Source: Symbiodinium natans
Lineage: Eukaryota; Sar; Dinophyceae; Suessiales; Symbiodiniaceae
Assembly (NCBI GenBank): GCA_905221605.1
Contig: CAJNDS010000733.1
Span: 1 to 64,000, forward strand
Reading direction: 5' to 3'
DNA: 64,000 nucleotides
Of this stretch, positions 47,741 to 58,440 are shown piece after piece; position 1 is the stretch's first letter, and every line of letters starts with the position of its first letter. The notes beneath the pieces are model-generated. The model was not told the DNA's origin. It did not search any database and saw only the letters and a list, made by a program, of their open reading frames with translations. The position numbers and the translations under genes are program-made.

Positions 47741-48555
47741 CATTAACATATATATATATATATATAGAGATAACGTCCATGCTGGCCTCAACCCTCAACC
47801 CGCAACCCCAAATCCTCAACCGAAAACCCAATCGAGACTCACTATGGCTTTTGGGGGATCGAAGGCTATAGGAGCTTAAATCTTTAGGTTTAGGGTTTAA
47901 AGGCCATGAAACCCAAGAACTGCTTCAAACCCCTCGAACCTAAACTACTAAAAATGTCCAAGCCCTGCCCAAAGACACCTAAAAAGCGCGTCAGGTCCAG
48001 GAGTCCGAGAACATCCCAAAAACCCTAAAGCCTCAACCCCAGAAGCCCTCAACCCTAAACCCCCTAAACCCCACCCCCCCCCCCCCCCCAGCTTAAGTTC
48101 CCTCACCCCAGAACCTCAACGCGTTTAAACTGCTTGTGCAACTTAACCCCAACCAGGCCGCAAATCCCCAACACTAAACCCTAAACCCTAAACCCTGAAA
48201 CCTAAACCCTAAACCCTAAACCCTAAACCCCAAACCCTAAACCCTAAACCCTGTCCAAGGGGCCGGAGCGCGCTTCCTGCGCGCGCTGGCAAGCTCGCGC
48301 CGCCTGGCTGCTGGCGACTTCGGGGGTTTAGGGTTTAGGGCTTAGAGTTAGGGTTTAGGGTTTAGGGCCTGTTTGGGGTTTAGGGCTTATCGGGTTTAGG
48401 GTTTGCGGGGTTTAAGTTTAGGGTTGGTAAGAGGGTTTAGGGTTTATAGGGTTTATAAGGTCTACAGGTTCTTGTTCGGGTTGAGGTTGTATAGGGGGCC
48501 AGCACTCTGCGCCCTTAAGCCCTTTGCCATGGACCTCGAAGTCCTTATGCCCTAA

Positions 48556-48630
48556 ACCCCCAAACCCCTGAACCCCTGAACCCCTGAACCCCTGAACCCC
48601 TGAACCCCTGAACCCCTAAACCCCTAAACC
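48556..48630. repeat. CCCCTGAA / CCCCTAAA array
   Basis: Six CCCCTGAA units passing into CCCCTAAA units. Confidence 0.9.
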
Positions 48631-48866
48631 CCTAAACCCTAAGCCCTAAGCCCTAAACCTAAACCCTAAACCCCTAAATCCACAAACCCCAACAGCAGCT
48701 AACTAGCCTGAACCCAAGCACGTTGTAGAAGACAAACCGCGAACGTTAACCCTGACTCCCTGGCTCCAAACACAGCCCTAAACCCTATAAAGTCTAAACC
48801 GTAAACCCCCAAACCCTAAGCCTTAAACCCAAACTAAGCCCTCTAGGCTCTAGCGCCCTGTGGGCT

Positions 48867-49620
48867 TCAAAGTTGAGGTACTCTCAGTTCTACAAGGCCT
48901 AAAACCCCCTTGTCCCTCTCCTTTATTCGCCCGAAAATCCTGAACCGCAAGCCCCGAACCCCCCAATCTTCAAACCCCAACGGACCACAGCAGCCAAAGA
49001 TCCCGAAACACCGTGACACTCCAAACCTGTCCGCAGTCTCTCTCTGAACCAACAACTCAAACAGATGCCATTCAATAGCCCCCCGAAGCTTTTCCGGCCT
49101 GCGGTCCAATGGCCGGATCGAGCAAGCTTCCGACCTTGGCTACTTCAACCCTGAACCCTTCAGGCTAGAATTCCCTGCCCATAGCTTTCAGTTGAAACCC
49201 CACCAAGCAAGAATCCCTGCTATGTTTCTTGCCTGTTTTCTGGGGGAGGGGTAGTAGATTAGTAGATGAGCTGGGGCGACTTAATGTCTCGGTGCTTCGA
49301 AGTAGCCCAGAAGCTGCCCCCCGCCCCCTGAACCAATGAACCAAAGGAGAAGCCGAACTCAAACCGTATGCAGATAGGCCTTAGGACAAAGGTTTACGGA
49401 TCACCAAAAACCCTCTGTCCAGGACGTCGTGCTTGGGGTTTGAGAGGTAGTTAGTTCGGGTTCAAGAACAGGCAGGGTTCCGGATCTTTGGGACCATGGT
49501 TGAGGGTTTCGCCGAGGCGCGTCCAACGTGACGCCGGCATCTGCTGCGCAAGACTCCAGCGTGAGCTGCACCACGGGGCGGTGCTCGGCGCCGAACTCCT
49601 CACCGAACTTTCGCACCCCG
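48867..49620 (-). CDS. Minus-strand coding-like region, three segments
   Basis: 49505-49620 reads VRKFGEEFGAEHRPVVQLTL then ESCAADAGVTLDAPR, with G/C-ending codons and a telomeric array directly upstream; 49190-49362 reads LLPLPQKTGKKHSRDS; 48950-49109 reads RRPEKLRGAIEWHLFELLVQ. Probably exons of one unrecognised gene. Confidence 0.45.
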
Positions 49621-49773
49621 GTGGGGTTTAGGGTTTAGGGTCTAGGGTTTAGGGCGGAGGCTTGCCAGAGTCTGTAGGGTGCACTATCCCTAGATGAGGC
49701 AACAGGGTTCCTCATTGTGAGCAACAGTTTAGGTATGCTCTCTGGGGATTTTAAGAGCTTGAAAACTCGGTTC

Positions 49774-49852
49774 GGGATGTTCCCCCCCCCCTACTAACAG
49801 TCCTTAATAGGGATTATACTACCCCCTATGTTAGTATGAGGGGGGACATCCC
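49774..49852. mobile_element. MITE family G copy with long flanking duplication
   Basis: GGGATGTTCCCCCCC opposes GGGGGACATCCC; AAAACTCGGTTC on the left flank matches AAAACTCGGTC on the right (about 11 bp). Confidence 0.7.
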
Positions 49853-49867
49853 AAAACTCGGTCTTAA

Positions 49868-49948
49868 GGTGAGGGGGTCAGCTTCTCAGGGTTCCGTGCT
49901 CGCGAGTCGCGAGGTTGAAACCTCGCTGGCGCGTGCTAGGATGCCAGG
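49868..49948 (-). CDS. Candidate exon
   Basis: Minus frame reads AWHPSTRQRGFNLATREHGT then LRS, ending TGA. Confidence 0.4.
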
Positions 49949-50227
49949 CTTTCAGATTTAAAGGGTTGCTTGAGCACATAAACCCTAAACCCTAAACCCA
50001 AAACCCTAAACCTTAGACCCTAAACCCGAAACCATGGCACCCTTAGCCCTGAACCCAAGGCACTTCCCTAACCCTGTCCTCTTCGGTGAGGAAGAGGATG
50101 ACCGGAGGGGGACCCCGGCCCGAACCTGTGCGTCAAGGGGGGAATGCTGGCCTGGGGGTTTAGGGTTTAGGGTTTAGGGTTTAGGTTTAGGGTTTAGGGT
50201 TTGGGGTTGAGGGATGAGGGATGAGGG

Positions 50228-50725
50228 ATGAGGGATGAGGGTTCGGGAGGTATACGGGGTGTGCGTTTTGGGGGCTTAGGGTCTGGGGGTCTTTTGGGGT
50301 TAACAAATGGAAGTCCTGGTGCGAGACTCATGCAGCGTTTGCAAACCCGTGGGCGCCTGTCTGAGAGCCATTTTTTTAGACTGGACCGAGGAAGTCCCAA
50401 AAACAATATGCACGTTCTAAACCGCAGAATGCTAAAAGCCTACACCCCTAGATGTGATCGTCTTAAGCAAAATGAGCTAGTTTGGTGCTTGGGTACAGTG
50501 TGCTCCCCCGATGCATCACTGCATAACTCAGCTTCAAGAAAGGTCCAGTGCCCTGCGCCAAATACCCCAAAAGCCAAGCCATCACCCTGGGCCTCTCAAG
50601 CCCAAAACTTGTTAAGGGTATTCGTTGCACGCGCCTGCGCTGTCGTACACTGCTTGCCGAATCCTCCCAAGGCAAGAGCACCAACCAATGGGCATGTGGG
50701 CATTACCCTAAACCCTAAACCCTAA
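50228..50725 (+). CDS. 165-codon ORF, unknown
   Basis: The second longest open frame in the window, from a GATGAGG mini-repeat to a CCCTAAA array. The core 50306-50690 is unique (contains LMQRLQTRGRLSESHFFRLD and QNLLRVFVARACAVVHCL); the first 26 codons translate degenerate repeat, so the annotated ATG is unlikely to be the true start. Unrecognised. Confidence 0.4.
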   Translation: MRDEGSGGIRGVRFGGLGSGGLLGLTNGSPGARLMQRLQTRGRLSESHFFRLDRGSPKNNMHVLNRRMLKAYTPRCDRLKQNELVWCLGTVCSPDASLHNSASRKVQCPAPNTPKAKPSPWASQAQNLLRVFVARACAVVHCLPNPPKARAPTNGHVGITLNPKP

Positions 50726-50820
50726 ACCCTAAACCCTAAACCCTAAACCCTAAACCCTAAACCCTAAACCCTAAACCCTAAACCTAAACTCAAAGCCCTT
50801 CATGCCTAGGATCCCAAAAA

Positions 50821-50965
50821 TCTAAGGGAAGTTACAGGGTCCCTTCTTTAAAGGGTTCTGAAGCAAGGGCCCTTGGGTTTCATAGGGCATATGAGGGCTT
50901 TTTCGAAGGGGCCCCAATTAAGTGCCATTGCTAAGGGACCGTGTAACTACCCTAGGAAACTACAG
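50821..50965. mobile_element. MITE-like element
   Basis: CTAAGGGAAGTTACAGGGTCCC opposes GGGACCGTGTAACTACCCTAG. Confidence 0.7.
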
Positions 50966-51011
50966 CCCTCATGTGCCACTTCGGCCCTGTGCGTGAAGGG
51001 CTTGGGGCTGA

Positions 51012-51112
51012 GTCCTAAACCCTAAACCCTAAACCCTAAACCCTAAACCCTAAACCCTAAACCCTAAACCCTAAACCCTAAACCCTAAACCCTAAACCCT
51101 AAACCCTAAACC
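51012..51112. repeat. CCCTAAA array, 14 units
   Basis: Near-perfect array followed by a C-run (51145-51160), an A-run and a TATA tract (51222-51246). Confidence 0.95.
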
Positions 51113-51206
51113 CAGACTGGAGCAACTCAAGCTCTCAAAAGCCCCCCCCCCCCCCAACCCTATCATCTCTTCGTTTTCCCAAAGAGCCCCACGAGCCCCC
51201 CCCGCC

Positions 51207-51247
<41 letters not shown>

Positions 51248-51302
51248 ACATATTTAATATTTAAGAAAAAATGAACAAAACCAAAACAAACACCCTCAAC
51301 TC

Positions 51303-51395
51303 TGAGCCCTGATTGCGCGACGTCCTCTCCGCCGGGCCATCGCCAGCGCAACCCAGTCCCCCGAGCAGCTCCGCTCCTGCGCGGGTTTGCAGCCC
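51303..51395 (-). CDS. Candidate exon
   Basis: Minus frame reads CKPAQERSCSGDWVALAMAR then RRGRRAIRAQS. Confidence 0.35.
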
Positions 51396-51675
51396 TGGAG
51401 CCCTAAACCCGAGAACGCGGTTTAGGGTTTAGGGTTTAGGGTTTAGGGTTGAGGGCCTTGCACTAGAACCCTATGGCCCGGGACACCCTAAATCCCTAAA
51501 CGCTGGAACTCAAAACCCTAAAAACTCCTGAAACCCAAGCACCCTAAAGTCAAAAGTCCACCATAGGTGCCCCCAAACCTTTCTCAAGACGCCCCAGGAA
51601 CTTGAGCTAAAAGCGCGAAGGCTACAGTAGTTGGGGTTTAGGGATGAGAGGGTTTAGGGTTGAGGCGGTTTAGGA

Positions 51676-51803
51676 TACTTGGAGGTTCAGGGTACGTAGT
51701 AACCGTGCCCATAACCCAACTATAGCCCCATTAGGGTCCTTAAGGGGCTTTTCAGTGGGTCATCACTTATCATTCGGTGCTAAGTGCCCTGAACCTCCAA
51801 GTA
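51676..51803. mobile_element. MITE family C copy, uninterrupted
   Basis: TACTTGGAGGTTCAGGGTAC opposes AGTGCCCTGAACCTCCAAGTA. Confidence 0.8.
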
Positions 51804-52059
51804 CCCATGGGTTTGGTTGAACCCTAAACCCTAAACCCTAAACCCTGAACCCTAAACCCTAAACCCTAAACCCTAAACCCTAAACCCTAAACCCTAAACC
51901 CTAAACCCTAAACCCTAACCCTAAACCCTAAACCCTAAACCCTAGGGTTTTTGGTTCAGGGTTTTGGGCCCAGATTCACGGGTCGAGGGCCCAAGGCCCC
52001 GTAGGTCGCCAAGAATTAAGGCTTGGGGTTCAGGACTTAGGGCTTCGGCTTAAGCCCTC

Positions 52060-52130
52060 AACGCCGTGCCTCGGGAGCCAAGCTCCTGGACGGCCAGTTG
52101 CTCCAACCTCCCAGGGGAATCCAAAAGCTT
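52060..52130 (-). other. Exon-like island
   Basis: Minus frame reads EKLLDSPGRLEQLAVQELGS; plus also open. Abuts the CT microsatellite. Confidence 0.35.
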
Positions 52131-52139
52131 CTCTCTCTG

Positions 52140-52183
<44 letters not shown>
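52131..52183. repeat. CT dinucleotide repeat
   Basis: About 26 CT units with a CTGT and CCCT interruption. Confidence 0.95.
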
Positions 52184-52187
<4 letters not shown>

Positions 52188-52276
52188 CCTTAATCATAAT
52201 TCGGGCTTATACTACAATTCATGCGCTAGCCTATAACTATATTAGCCCGGTATTATATTATTATAGGGGCTCTTGA

Positions 52277-52423
52277 CTGATGGGTTACACGCTGAGAAGG
52301 GACCTTTCCTGGGCTGGTATCCTAAGGGTGAACCTGAACCTCTTTTCAACCTCGGTTTCCACGCCACTAATCCTGTTATTAGAACTGTGGTTAACAAGAG
52401 CTCTGGGGATGGATTCCTTTCCT
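52277..52423 (+). CDS. ORF in AT-richer block
   Basis: Plus frame reads HAEKGPFLGWYPKGEPEPLF then NLGFHATNPVIRTVVNKSSG, with T/A-ending codons unlike the GH128 gene. The flanking 52184-52276 and 52735-52935 are AT-rich and unlabelled. Different codon use suggests a transferred or mobile segment. Confidence 0.4.
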
Positions 52424-52458
52424 AAAGTTAGACCTGAACTGTCCAAAAGGCAAGTTCG

Positions 52459-52731
52459 TTAAGGTGTTCTTTCTCCCTCACTTCTATCTCCTAAAGGAAA
52501 AGACTGAACACAAGACACCAGACCTGTCAAGATCAAGCCCTTTTCCTTGGCGAGTCTTGGAGTCTTCTTCTCTGGGCTTATGACAACAGCTTTTAAGGGG
52601 GTAACAGGGTGAAAAGAAAGCTCACCAAGTGAACGAAGTTTTCTTGCATTTAGAGAGGCTTCTGATGGCGGGCTGATAAATTCGCTAATGTAAGAACTAA
52701 TGAGGCGATGAGAATAGTGAGATAACAACAA
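52459..52731 (-). CDS. 90-codon ORF in AT-richer block
   Basis: Minus frame, contains SEASLNARKLRSLGELSFHP then VTPLKAVVISPEKKTPRLAK. Protein-like, not recognised. Confidence 0.4.
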   Translation of the reverse strand: MLLSHYSHRLISSYISEFISPPSEASLNARKLRSLGELSFHPVTPLKAVVISPEKKTPRLAKEKGLILTGLVSCVQSFPLGDRSEGERTP

Positions 52732-53009
52732 GCGAAGCGAACTAACTTCATACGTTCATTTCCTCCACACAACTCATGCATTCGTTCATTTCACTCATGT
52801 CTTTATAATTGTGTTCACTTCATATCTTTAATCTACAAGGTGCTACAGGTTAATAGCATTATTACTGTCTCAACACCCTGTTCACACGGTAAGACAACAT
52901 GAATAAAGAAGTGAAGAGAGCTCACGAATTCTATGGGTTTAGGGTTTAGGGTTTAGGGTTTAGGGTTTAGGGCTTCGGGTTCGGCCCAGGCTAGAAGTTG
53001 AAGCTTCTG

Positions 53010-53168
53010 GATCTAAATTTGGCCTTACGGGTGCTTTCGTGGGGGCTGAAGGAGGCATATTTTAGTTGTTATGACCTCAGCACAATGGGGTCATTGCCAC
53101 AACCAGGCAGACTATTTGGGCTATGGACTTGGTTGAAGCTTTAGAGGAGAGTTCAAAAATCATGGTTA
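53010..53168 (+). other. Exon-like islands
   Basis: 53010-53075 reads EVEASGSKFGLTGAFVGAEG; 53089-53168 reads NGVIATTRQTIWAMDLVEAL then EESSKIM, ending at a MITE-like element. Confidence 0.35.
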
Positions 53169-53365
53169 AGGGCACCCTTTTTTGTGTTGGTTTTCTTTAT
53201 CAGGGAACCTTGAAGTTGGTTTTCCTTATAAGGGAACCTTGAACCAAATAAGGGTAAAATGGGTACCACTGGGCCACAAGGCTCCCTTTGCGCGTTTGGG
53301 TTCTTTATATAAGGGAACCTTGAACCAAATAAGGGGAACATGGGTACCGCCGGGCTACCAGGTTC
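53163..53365. mobile_element. MITE-like element with internal GGGAACCTTGAA repeats
   Basis: Three copies of TAAGGGAACCTTGAA, GGGCACCCTTTTTT at the left and GGGTACC/GGGCTACC at the right; related to 41470-41590. Confidence 0.55.
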
Positions 53366-53547
53366 TGAAGCCTGGAAGGATAAACGGAGAAAGTTTAGCT
53401 TCGGGGCTTCATGAAACTTACGGCTTTGGCCCTGAAACGCTTCTGATGGGGTCATGGTATCACCCAAAGACCCAAAATCTTGAACCACCTAAACTCATAA
53501 AATCCCCAAGCCCTAAAGCCGCAAAACTGCAAGTTCAAAACCCCTAA
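53365..53547 (+). other. Exon-like ORF
   Basis: Plus frame reads GESLASGLHETYGFGPETLL then MGSWYHPKTQNLEPPK. Confidence 0.35.
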
Positions 53548-53744
53548 GCCCTAAGTCCTGAGTAAGTCTAGGACCCTAGAACCTGGAGACTGTCAGTCTC
53601 CCAAGCCATAACACACAAAACCCTAAACCTTATAAACCCTAAACCCTAAACCCTAAACCCTAAACCCTAAACCCTAAACCCTAAACCCTAAACCCTAAAC
53701 CCTAAACCCTAAACCCTAAACCCTAAACCCCCTTAATTCCCCAA

Positions 53745-53851
53745 TCCTCATGCCGACGTGGCCTTGCGGGAACCAGGTGTGGTGCCACCGCGCTCAATGT
53801 CACGATGTCCAGAACAGGCCCGGGGGAGACCGGGAGGATCTCCTGGTTGGG
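53745..53851 (-). CDS. Candidate exon
   Basis: Minus frame reads EILPVSPGPVLDIVTLSAVA then PHLVPARPRRHEDW; G/C-ending codons. Two plus frames are open too. Confidence 0.4.
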
Positions 53852-54004
53852 GCTTTAGTGTTTAGGTTTCGGTTTTGGGGTTTAGGGCTTCGGTTTCGGG
53901 TTTATATAGGGTTTAGGGTTTAGGGTTTCGGTTTCGGAATTAGGCTAGGGTTAAGGGCTTATAAGGCTTATGGAAATTGTATAGGGTTTGGGTCCCAATA
54001 ACGC

Positions 54005-54110
54005 GTTGAGCGAACGTTTTGAGCGAAACTTTTTGAGCAAAGCGTTGTTGTGAAAGTTGCGTGCGAAAGCTTTGAGCGAAACGTTTTGAGCGAAGGTTGT
54101 GTGCCCCAGG
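54005..54110. repeat. TTTTGAGCGAAAC minisatellite
   Basis: Six degenerate copies of about 14 bp (GTTTTGAGCGAAAC, CTTTGAGCGAAAC). Confidence 0.85.
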
Positions 54111-54460
54111 AAGCGGCGAAAGCCTGAAGGTTGCAGGAGACTAGCGCAACATAACGCACGTGCAAGCACTGAAGGATTAGCGGACAGGGAGTATCGCGAG
54201 CCCCAGGCCAGGATAATTCGGATCGAGTTTGCAAGGCGTAAACGACACAGCAGTCAAACGCCCGGTTGTGGCGAAGCGGGCGAGCGAGCCAGCCGCGGCA
54301 AGCACCATGCTGCATTCGCTTGTTACAGGTAGATCGGCGCCATGCTTCCAGGCAACCGTGAGCAGAAACTGGCTACGCCGAGGGCGTAGGAGAAAGGCCG
54401 CAGAAGCACCGCACCACACATCAGGAAGCGGCTGCATAGTGAGCTACAAGAGACGGACTA
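54110..54460. other. Coding-like stretch without telomeric repeat
   Basis: Plus frames 54099-54332 (Arg-rich, contains GLADREYREPQARIIRIEFA) and 54229-54460 (contains SLVTGRSAPCFQATVSRNWL), and minus 54177-54437, are all open. Strand unresolved. Confidence 0.3.
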
Positions 54461-54461
54461 C

Positions 54462-54541
54462 AGCCAGAGGGAGGGAGGGGAGGGGAGGGAGAGGGAGGGA
54501 GGGGAGGGAGGGAGGGAGGGAGGGGGAGGGAGGGGAGGGGG
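54462..54541. repeat. GGGAGG microsatellite
   Basis: Purine repeat of GGGAGG/GGGAGA units. Confidence 0.95.
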
Positions 54542-54622
54542 ACGGCTGAATGGCCACTAGAATAATGCCCTGATGCTGGCACTGCTTGCCAAGATCGAAA
54601 GTGGAACTGTCCAGGCAGCGCT

Positions 54623-54919
54623 ATGCAATCTCGTGATTTTGTAGAAGCATTCGAAATTAAGCTTCAAGCCACAGCCGCATACCTGCAGTTCATATACTGG
54701 AGCCATAGCTTCCAGAACCCTCCCCAGTTGCCAAACCTCCGCTGCTGGCTAGGCATAAATGGAGTAGATGACAAGCCAGCCTAGCAAGCTCTGCATCGAC
54801 TGCTAGGCAAAGTGAAACACTGCCCATGTTCAGGTATGGTCGGTCACGCTATTCCATCTGACATGCCCAAGCCAGGGCATTGGGGGCAGCCTAAATTTAA
54901 ATGTATGACGATTAAATAA
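54623..54919 (+). pseudogene. 98-codon frame with one internal TAG
   Basis: From ATG at 54623 the frame reads SRDFVEAFEIKLQATAAYLQ, PPQLPNLRCWLGINGVDDKP, then TAG at 54782-54784, then QALHRLLGKVKHCPCSGMVG to TAA at 54917. Upstream, another frame (LMLALLAKIESGTVQAALC) suggests a frameshift. Reads as a decayed gene; CAG to TAG would explain the stop. Unrecognised. Confidence 0.5.
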
Positions 54920-55063
54920 AGATGATGTGACAACATACTATAATCCGTCGACGCCATGATCTCCGCACTGTGTAGTTGCAGGATTCAAGGCTTCTGGTCA
55001 GGCAGGATCTCCGATCCAAGCGGAGACCCGCGCCAGCATAACCCTTTGCCTTAAAAGACTTTT

Positions 55064-55435
55064 TTGCGGTTGCGTCCAAAAGCCGAGGTGCCTTCCCACG
55101 GATTCCCACGCCTAGCGCGCATCTCGACGGCCATACCCTCTCCAGGCCCCTCACACATCTCCCTCATTACCAACACACCTTCACCTGACGCGGATTACTG
55201 CTATGTAGGGTCGGAAATTAATTATGCGTATAGACTTTGTCAGCCGGCCAAGTACTCTGCCTTGTCAGGCTGGCCTAATGCTTGGGCCACCAAGCGCCAG
55301 TCAATGCGCCGGCTCTTGACTTTGCCCAGGTTCTTGACTGCATCAGCTGTCATCACCAGTACCAAAGTGATCATGGGCAAATGCGCAGGCAAGTCTGGAT
55401 TAAAGCTCCACAACTCTGCTTCAACTTGGTGTTGA
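55064..55435 (+). other. Plus ORF antisense to the pseudogene
   Basis: 123-codon frame, contains CYVGSEINYAYRLCQPAKYS. It overlaps the more convincing minus reading at 55240-55512, so it may be its antisense shadow. Confidence 0.2.
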
Positions 55436-56063
55436 GGTTCAGGACCTGGTGCTGGGGCAACAGGTTTGTTCGACACAGCAGCCTCCAACGCAGCTGCAAA
55501 TGGCAGACCCACGCAACGTAGGACTCTTGCAAGAGATTGCCCGCTTAATGCTGTTGCAGCATATCTTCTGAAAGTTTCCGTTTCGCATTGATACGTGGCA
55601 AATCGTTCCAGTTCTGGTACTCATTGCACCATCGTCGGTGTTGTTTGTTTCTGTTCTGAGAGTTGTAGCCATACACATGGTAAACTATGTCCGCGTCGTC
55701 GACAGGAACAGATGGGACAGAATCTCCTGGATGAGCATCAGACCGATCGCTAAGCACGCGAAGAATCCGGGCTTTGAAGGCTTCCTGATGAATCTTTGCC
55801 TGCATTTCTGCTTTGCCTAAAAGGACTGCAGCGCTTGCGAATGAGCCCACACAATCGGTCTTGATTCTTTCTCACATTGCACCATTTTTCCGATAGCGGG
55901 ACATACGCGGAAGGCTCAGCTTGTGACACAAGAACCGCAAAACAACGTCATCAGGACGGCTGCAGGGACGCCCTGGTAGGGCCCACATGGGGGGTAGCCC
56001 AGGAGGGCCCAAATGGGCAATGAATGTAGAAAAGACTGCGTATAGAAGAAACCACCCATGCAT
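55240..56063 (-). pseudogene. Decayed minus-strand gene
   Basis: 56063 to 55545 is one minus frame interrupted only by TGA at 55872-55874: ...CHKLSLPRMSRYRKNGAM, stop, ERIKTDCVGSFASAAVLLGK..., YNSQNRNKQHRRWCNEYQNW.... A frame shift near 55560-55600 then continues as RRYAATALSGQSLARVLRCV, LWSFNPDLPAHLPMITLVLV and SRRIDWRLVAQALGQPDKAE to TGA at 55240. CGA to TGA would explain the stop. No telomeric repeat. Unrecognised family. Confidence 0.55.
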
Positions 56064-56145
56064 TTTTCAGAAATCGGGGACGCCGGTGCAGGGTCTGTTA
56101 TTTAAAGCCCTGGCGTCCAGCCTGAACAAGCCAGCCTCTGTAGCA

Positions 56146-56784
56146 TCACTGAGTGCCTGCTGGGCCAGGGTCAGAATAGCTGGGATTGGCGACACACATA
56201 ACCGAAGTGTGAGCACCCACCACAGGACTTCTTTGTTTGCCAACACCACACCAGGAACTTTCCCTGCGTTGTGATGGGACTAGGCTGGACGGGAAACCAG
56301 CCGCTTTTAACGTGCGGACCCAAGTGCCAGGATAGACTTTGACATCCCTGGAGAGGCATGTCGCTGCTGGGATGGAGCGGCAAGATTCCACCATAGCCTG
56401 GGCACAAGGCGCCCAACATTGAATAGCCTGACCTGCTGTTCCAAAAACACCAGTGCTGTCTGTCAGGCAACACTTCAACTGGAGCGACCGCAGTAACACC
56501 ATCGGCCTTCAAGGCTTAAACTGAAATAACGCACCAGCTGTAGCCTACGTTGTATGTCTTGAGACTGGCTCTGTTCAGCTTGGAGCTGTTGACGCTTGAT
56601 AGAAACGCACCAAGGCGAAAAACTTCGCCTGCAGCTTGCATGCTCTGAGTTCCCCAATTGTCCGGCGGAAAAAGTTGATGTTGCCCAGGAAGCAACCGCA
56701 ACATACTGGTATGACAACGACTAACTGACTAACTGATTGAAATTGATCTCTCCGGTGAGCCTGGAGTCTGGCTAAACTCTTCAA
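56146..56784 (-). pseudogene. Probable upstream part of the decayed gene
   Basis: Minus frames are broken into pieces: 56575-56784 (IGELRACKLQAKFFALVRFY), 56516-56704 (NWGTQSMQAAGEVFRLGAFL) and 56146-56502 (SIPAATCLSRDVKVYPGTWV). They overlap with shifts, as expected of a degenerated gene or unmarked introns. Confidence 0.4.
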
Positions 56785-56979
56785 GATGAACGGCTGCCAG
56801 GTCCGTCTTTTCGCTTGAAATTCTGAGGTTGAGAGGGCCTCGGGGTCAGACGCTCATTGTTTCTTGAACCTCCTCGTATGTTTTCTGAAGGGGTCGCGCA
56901 AACCCTGTGCATCTCCAAGGTCCACGTCTTAGGGTTTAGGGTTTAGGGTTTAGGGCTTAGGATTTCGGGTTTAGGGTCT

Positions 56980-57372
56980 ATGGTTCTCGTTGTCCGTTCT
57001 TCTGGTTTGGTTGCTTTGTTTGTTTCTCCTGGTCGTAGTCCGCCAGGTCTCGGTGCCAACTGTCGGCACCCGGGTTCTCTTCCCTCTTTCTCTTTCGTCG
57101 CAGCAGCAAGACCCCATCCCCATCCGTTTCCCATGCACTCAGGCTCACTGCTTATCAGGCAGCCAGTGGGTTTGTTCCTCCTGCTCCTGCGTTGCAGCAC
57201 CCCCCGCCCCCCAGTTGGAACACGAGCATGCAGTTCTTGCGGGGCTCGATGCCGCATCGTTACCGCGCAGTTTCTGCTTAAGAGCCAAAACCTATTTGAT
57301 CACCGAACTACAGAGGGAGTTCGGGATTTCAAGGACTCGCGGGTTGAGGACTCAGTGGTTTTGATGGTGTAG
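56980..57372 (+). CDS. 130-codon ORF, unknown
   Basis: Plus frame between telomeric repeats; a second plus frame (56990-57364, contains RAKTYLITELQREFGISRTR) is equally open. Unrecognised. Confidence 0.3.
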   Translation: MVLVVRSSGLVALFVSPGRSPPGLGANCRHPGSLPSFSFVAAARPHPHPFPMHSGSLLIRQPVGLFLLLLRCSTPRPPVGTRACSSCGARCRIVTAQFLLKSQNLFDHRTTEGVRDFKDSRVEDSVVLMV

Positions 57373-57779
57373 GGTTGAGAGATTTAGCGATGTTAGTCGT
57401 AGGAGAAATGGATTTAGAGGTTGTACCAGGTGATGTAGGGCTTCTATCATCAAGGTTTAAGTACGGCTTTAACGCTTGAAGCCTTTATGACCCCTCTCGA
57501 CAACCTAAAGCCCTCAAGCCCTAAACGGCCCAAATCCTAAACCCTAAACCTGGAACCCCTATCTCACACCCTAAGCCCTAAACCCTAAACACTGAACCCC
57601 CGAAATACCACGAACTCCCCATTCAAGAGCCCGATAGCGGGAGGTCCTGCGCGGACGTCAGGGCCTGTCTGGTTTCGGGCTTCGGGATTGAAACTAGGGT
57701 AGTAGGAGAAAGGCAGGGTACCCAAACCCTTTTGGGTTTAAGTAGAGCGGTCTGAGTTTTCTAGCATGAACCAGGGTTG

Positions 57780-57870
57780 CAGGTTCAGGCTTTAGATGGC
57801 TCGGATATTCGCGTGTCGGGTTAAGATTTCTTTTGCCCGGCAATGCCACGCAGTTGGAAGGATGGCTTGA
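57780..57870 (+). other. Exon-like island
   Basis: Plus frame reads MARIFACRVKISFARQCHAV then GRMA. Followed by a CCCTATAAA array. Confidence 0.3.
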
Positions 57871-57891
57871 ACTTGAAACCCTGAACCCCAA

Positions 57892-58020
57892 ACCCTATAA
57901 ACCCTATAAACCCTATAAACCCTATAAACCCTTTCAAACCTATAAACCCTATCAACTATAAACCCTGTAAACCCTGTAAACCCTACAAAGCCTATCAACC
58001 CCATAAACCCTATAAACCCT
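57892..58020. repeat. CCCTATAAA array
   Basis: About 12 units of CCCTATAAA and CCCTGTAAA, a 9-bp variant. Confidence 0.9.
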
Positions 58021-58294
58021 ACACCCTAAACCCTATACCCTGAACCCTAAACCCCGAAACCGAAACCCTAAACCCTACACAGTCAAAAGGCATAAGCGTG
58101 CATTTGAAAAGGCATCTTCTTCCGGGCGCGGTGTCTAGCCTGAGGTAGGAGCTCGTGCTGCCGAGGTGTAGGGTTTAGGGTTTAGGGTTTAGGGTTTAGG
58201 GTTTAGGTTAAGGGTTTAGGGCTTACAGACCTTTCTTGCGACCCGCTTTGTTTATGGTTTAGGGTTTAAGGTTTAGGGCTTAGGGTTTACAGGA

Positions 58295-58440
58295 AGCCTA
58301 GCCCGGATATGGTTCAAGAACATGGGGTGCAGGCGTCTGAAGGTGTCGTGGTGCTGTGCCGATGGTTTCATACAGGGTCCTCAGCCATAAACCCTTGGTG
58401 TTTGTTTGATTTGGGGCTGAGGGTCAGGCTCATCGTCTAG
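58295..58440 (+). CDS. Candidate exon
   Basis: Plus frame reads SPDMVQEHGVQASEGVVVLC then RWFHTGSSAINPWCLFDL to TAG; a second plus frame is open in the first half. Confidence 0.35.

Noticed and set aside
49890-49935. Possible tRNA fragment (CGAGG-loop-CCTCG)
   Set aside because: Only one stem-loop forms; the minus strand reads as a plausible exon instead.
54782-55874. Reassignment of stop codons (UAG as Gln, UGA as Trp)
   Set aside because: In the confidently identified GH128 exons every Trp is TGG and every Gln is CAG/CAA with no in-frame stops, so decay of these particular genes is simpler.
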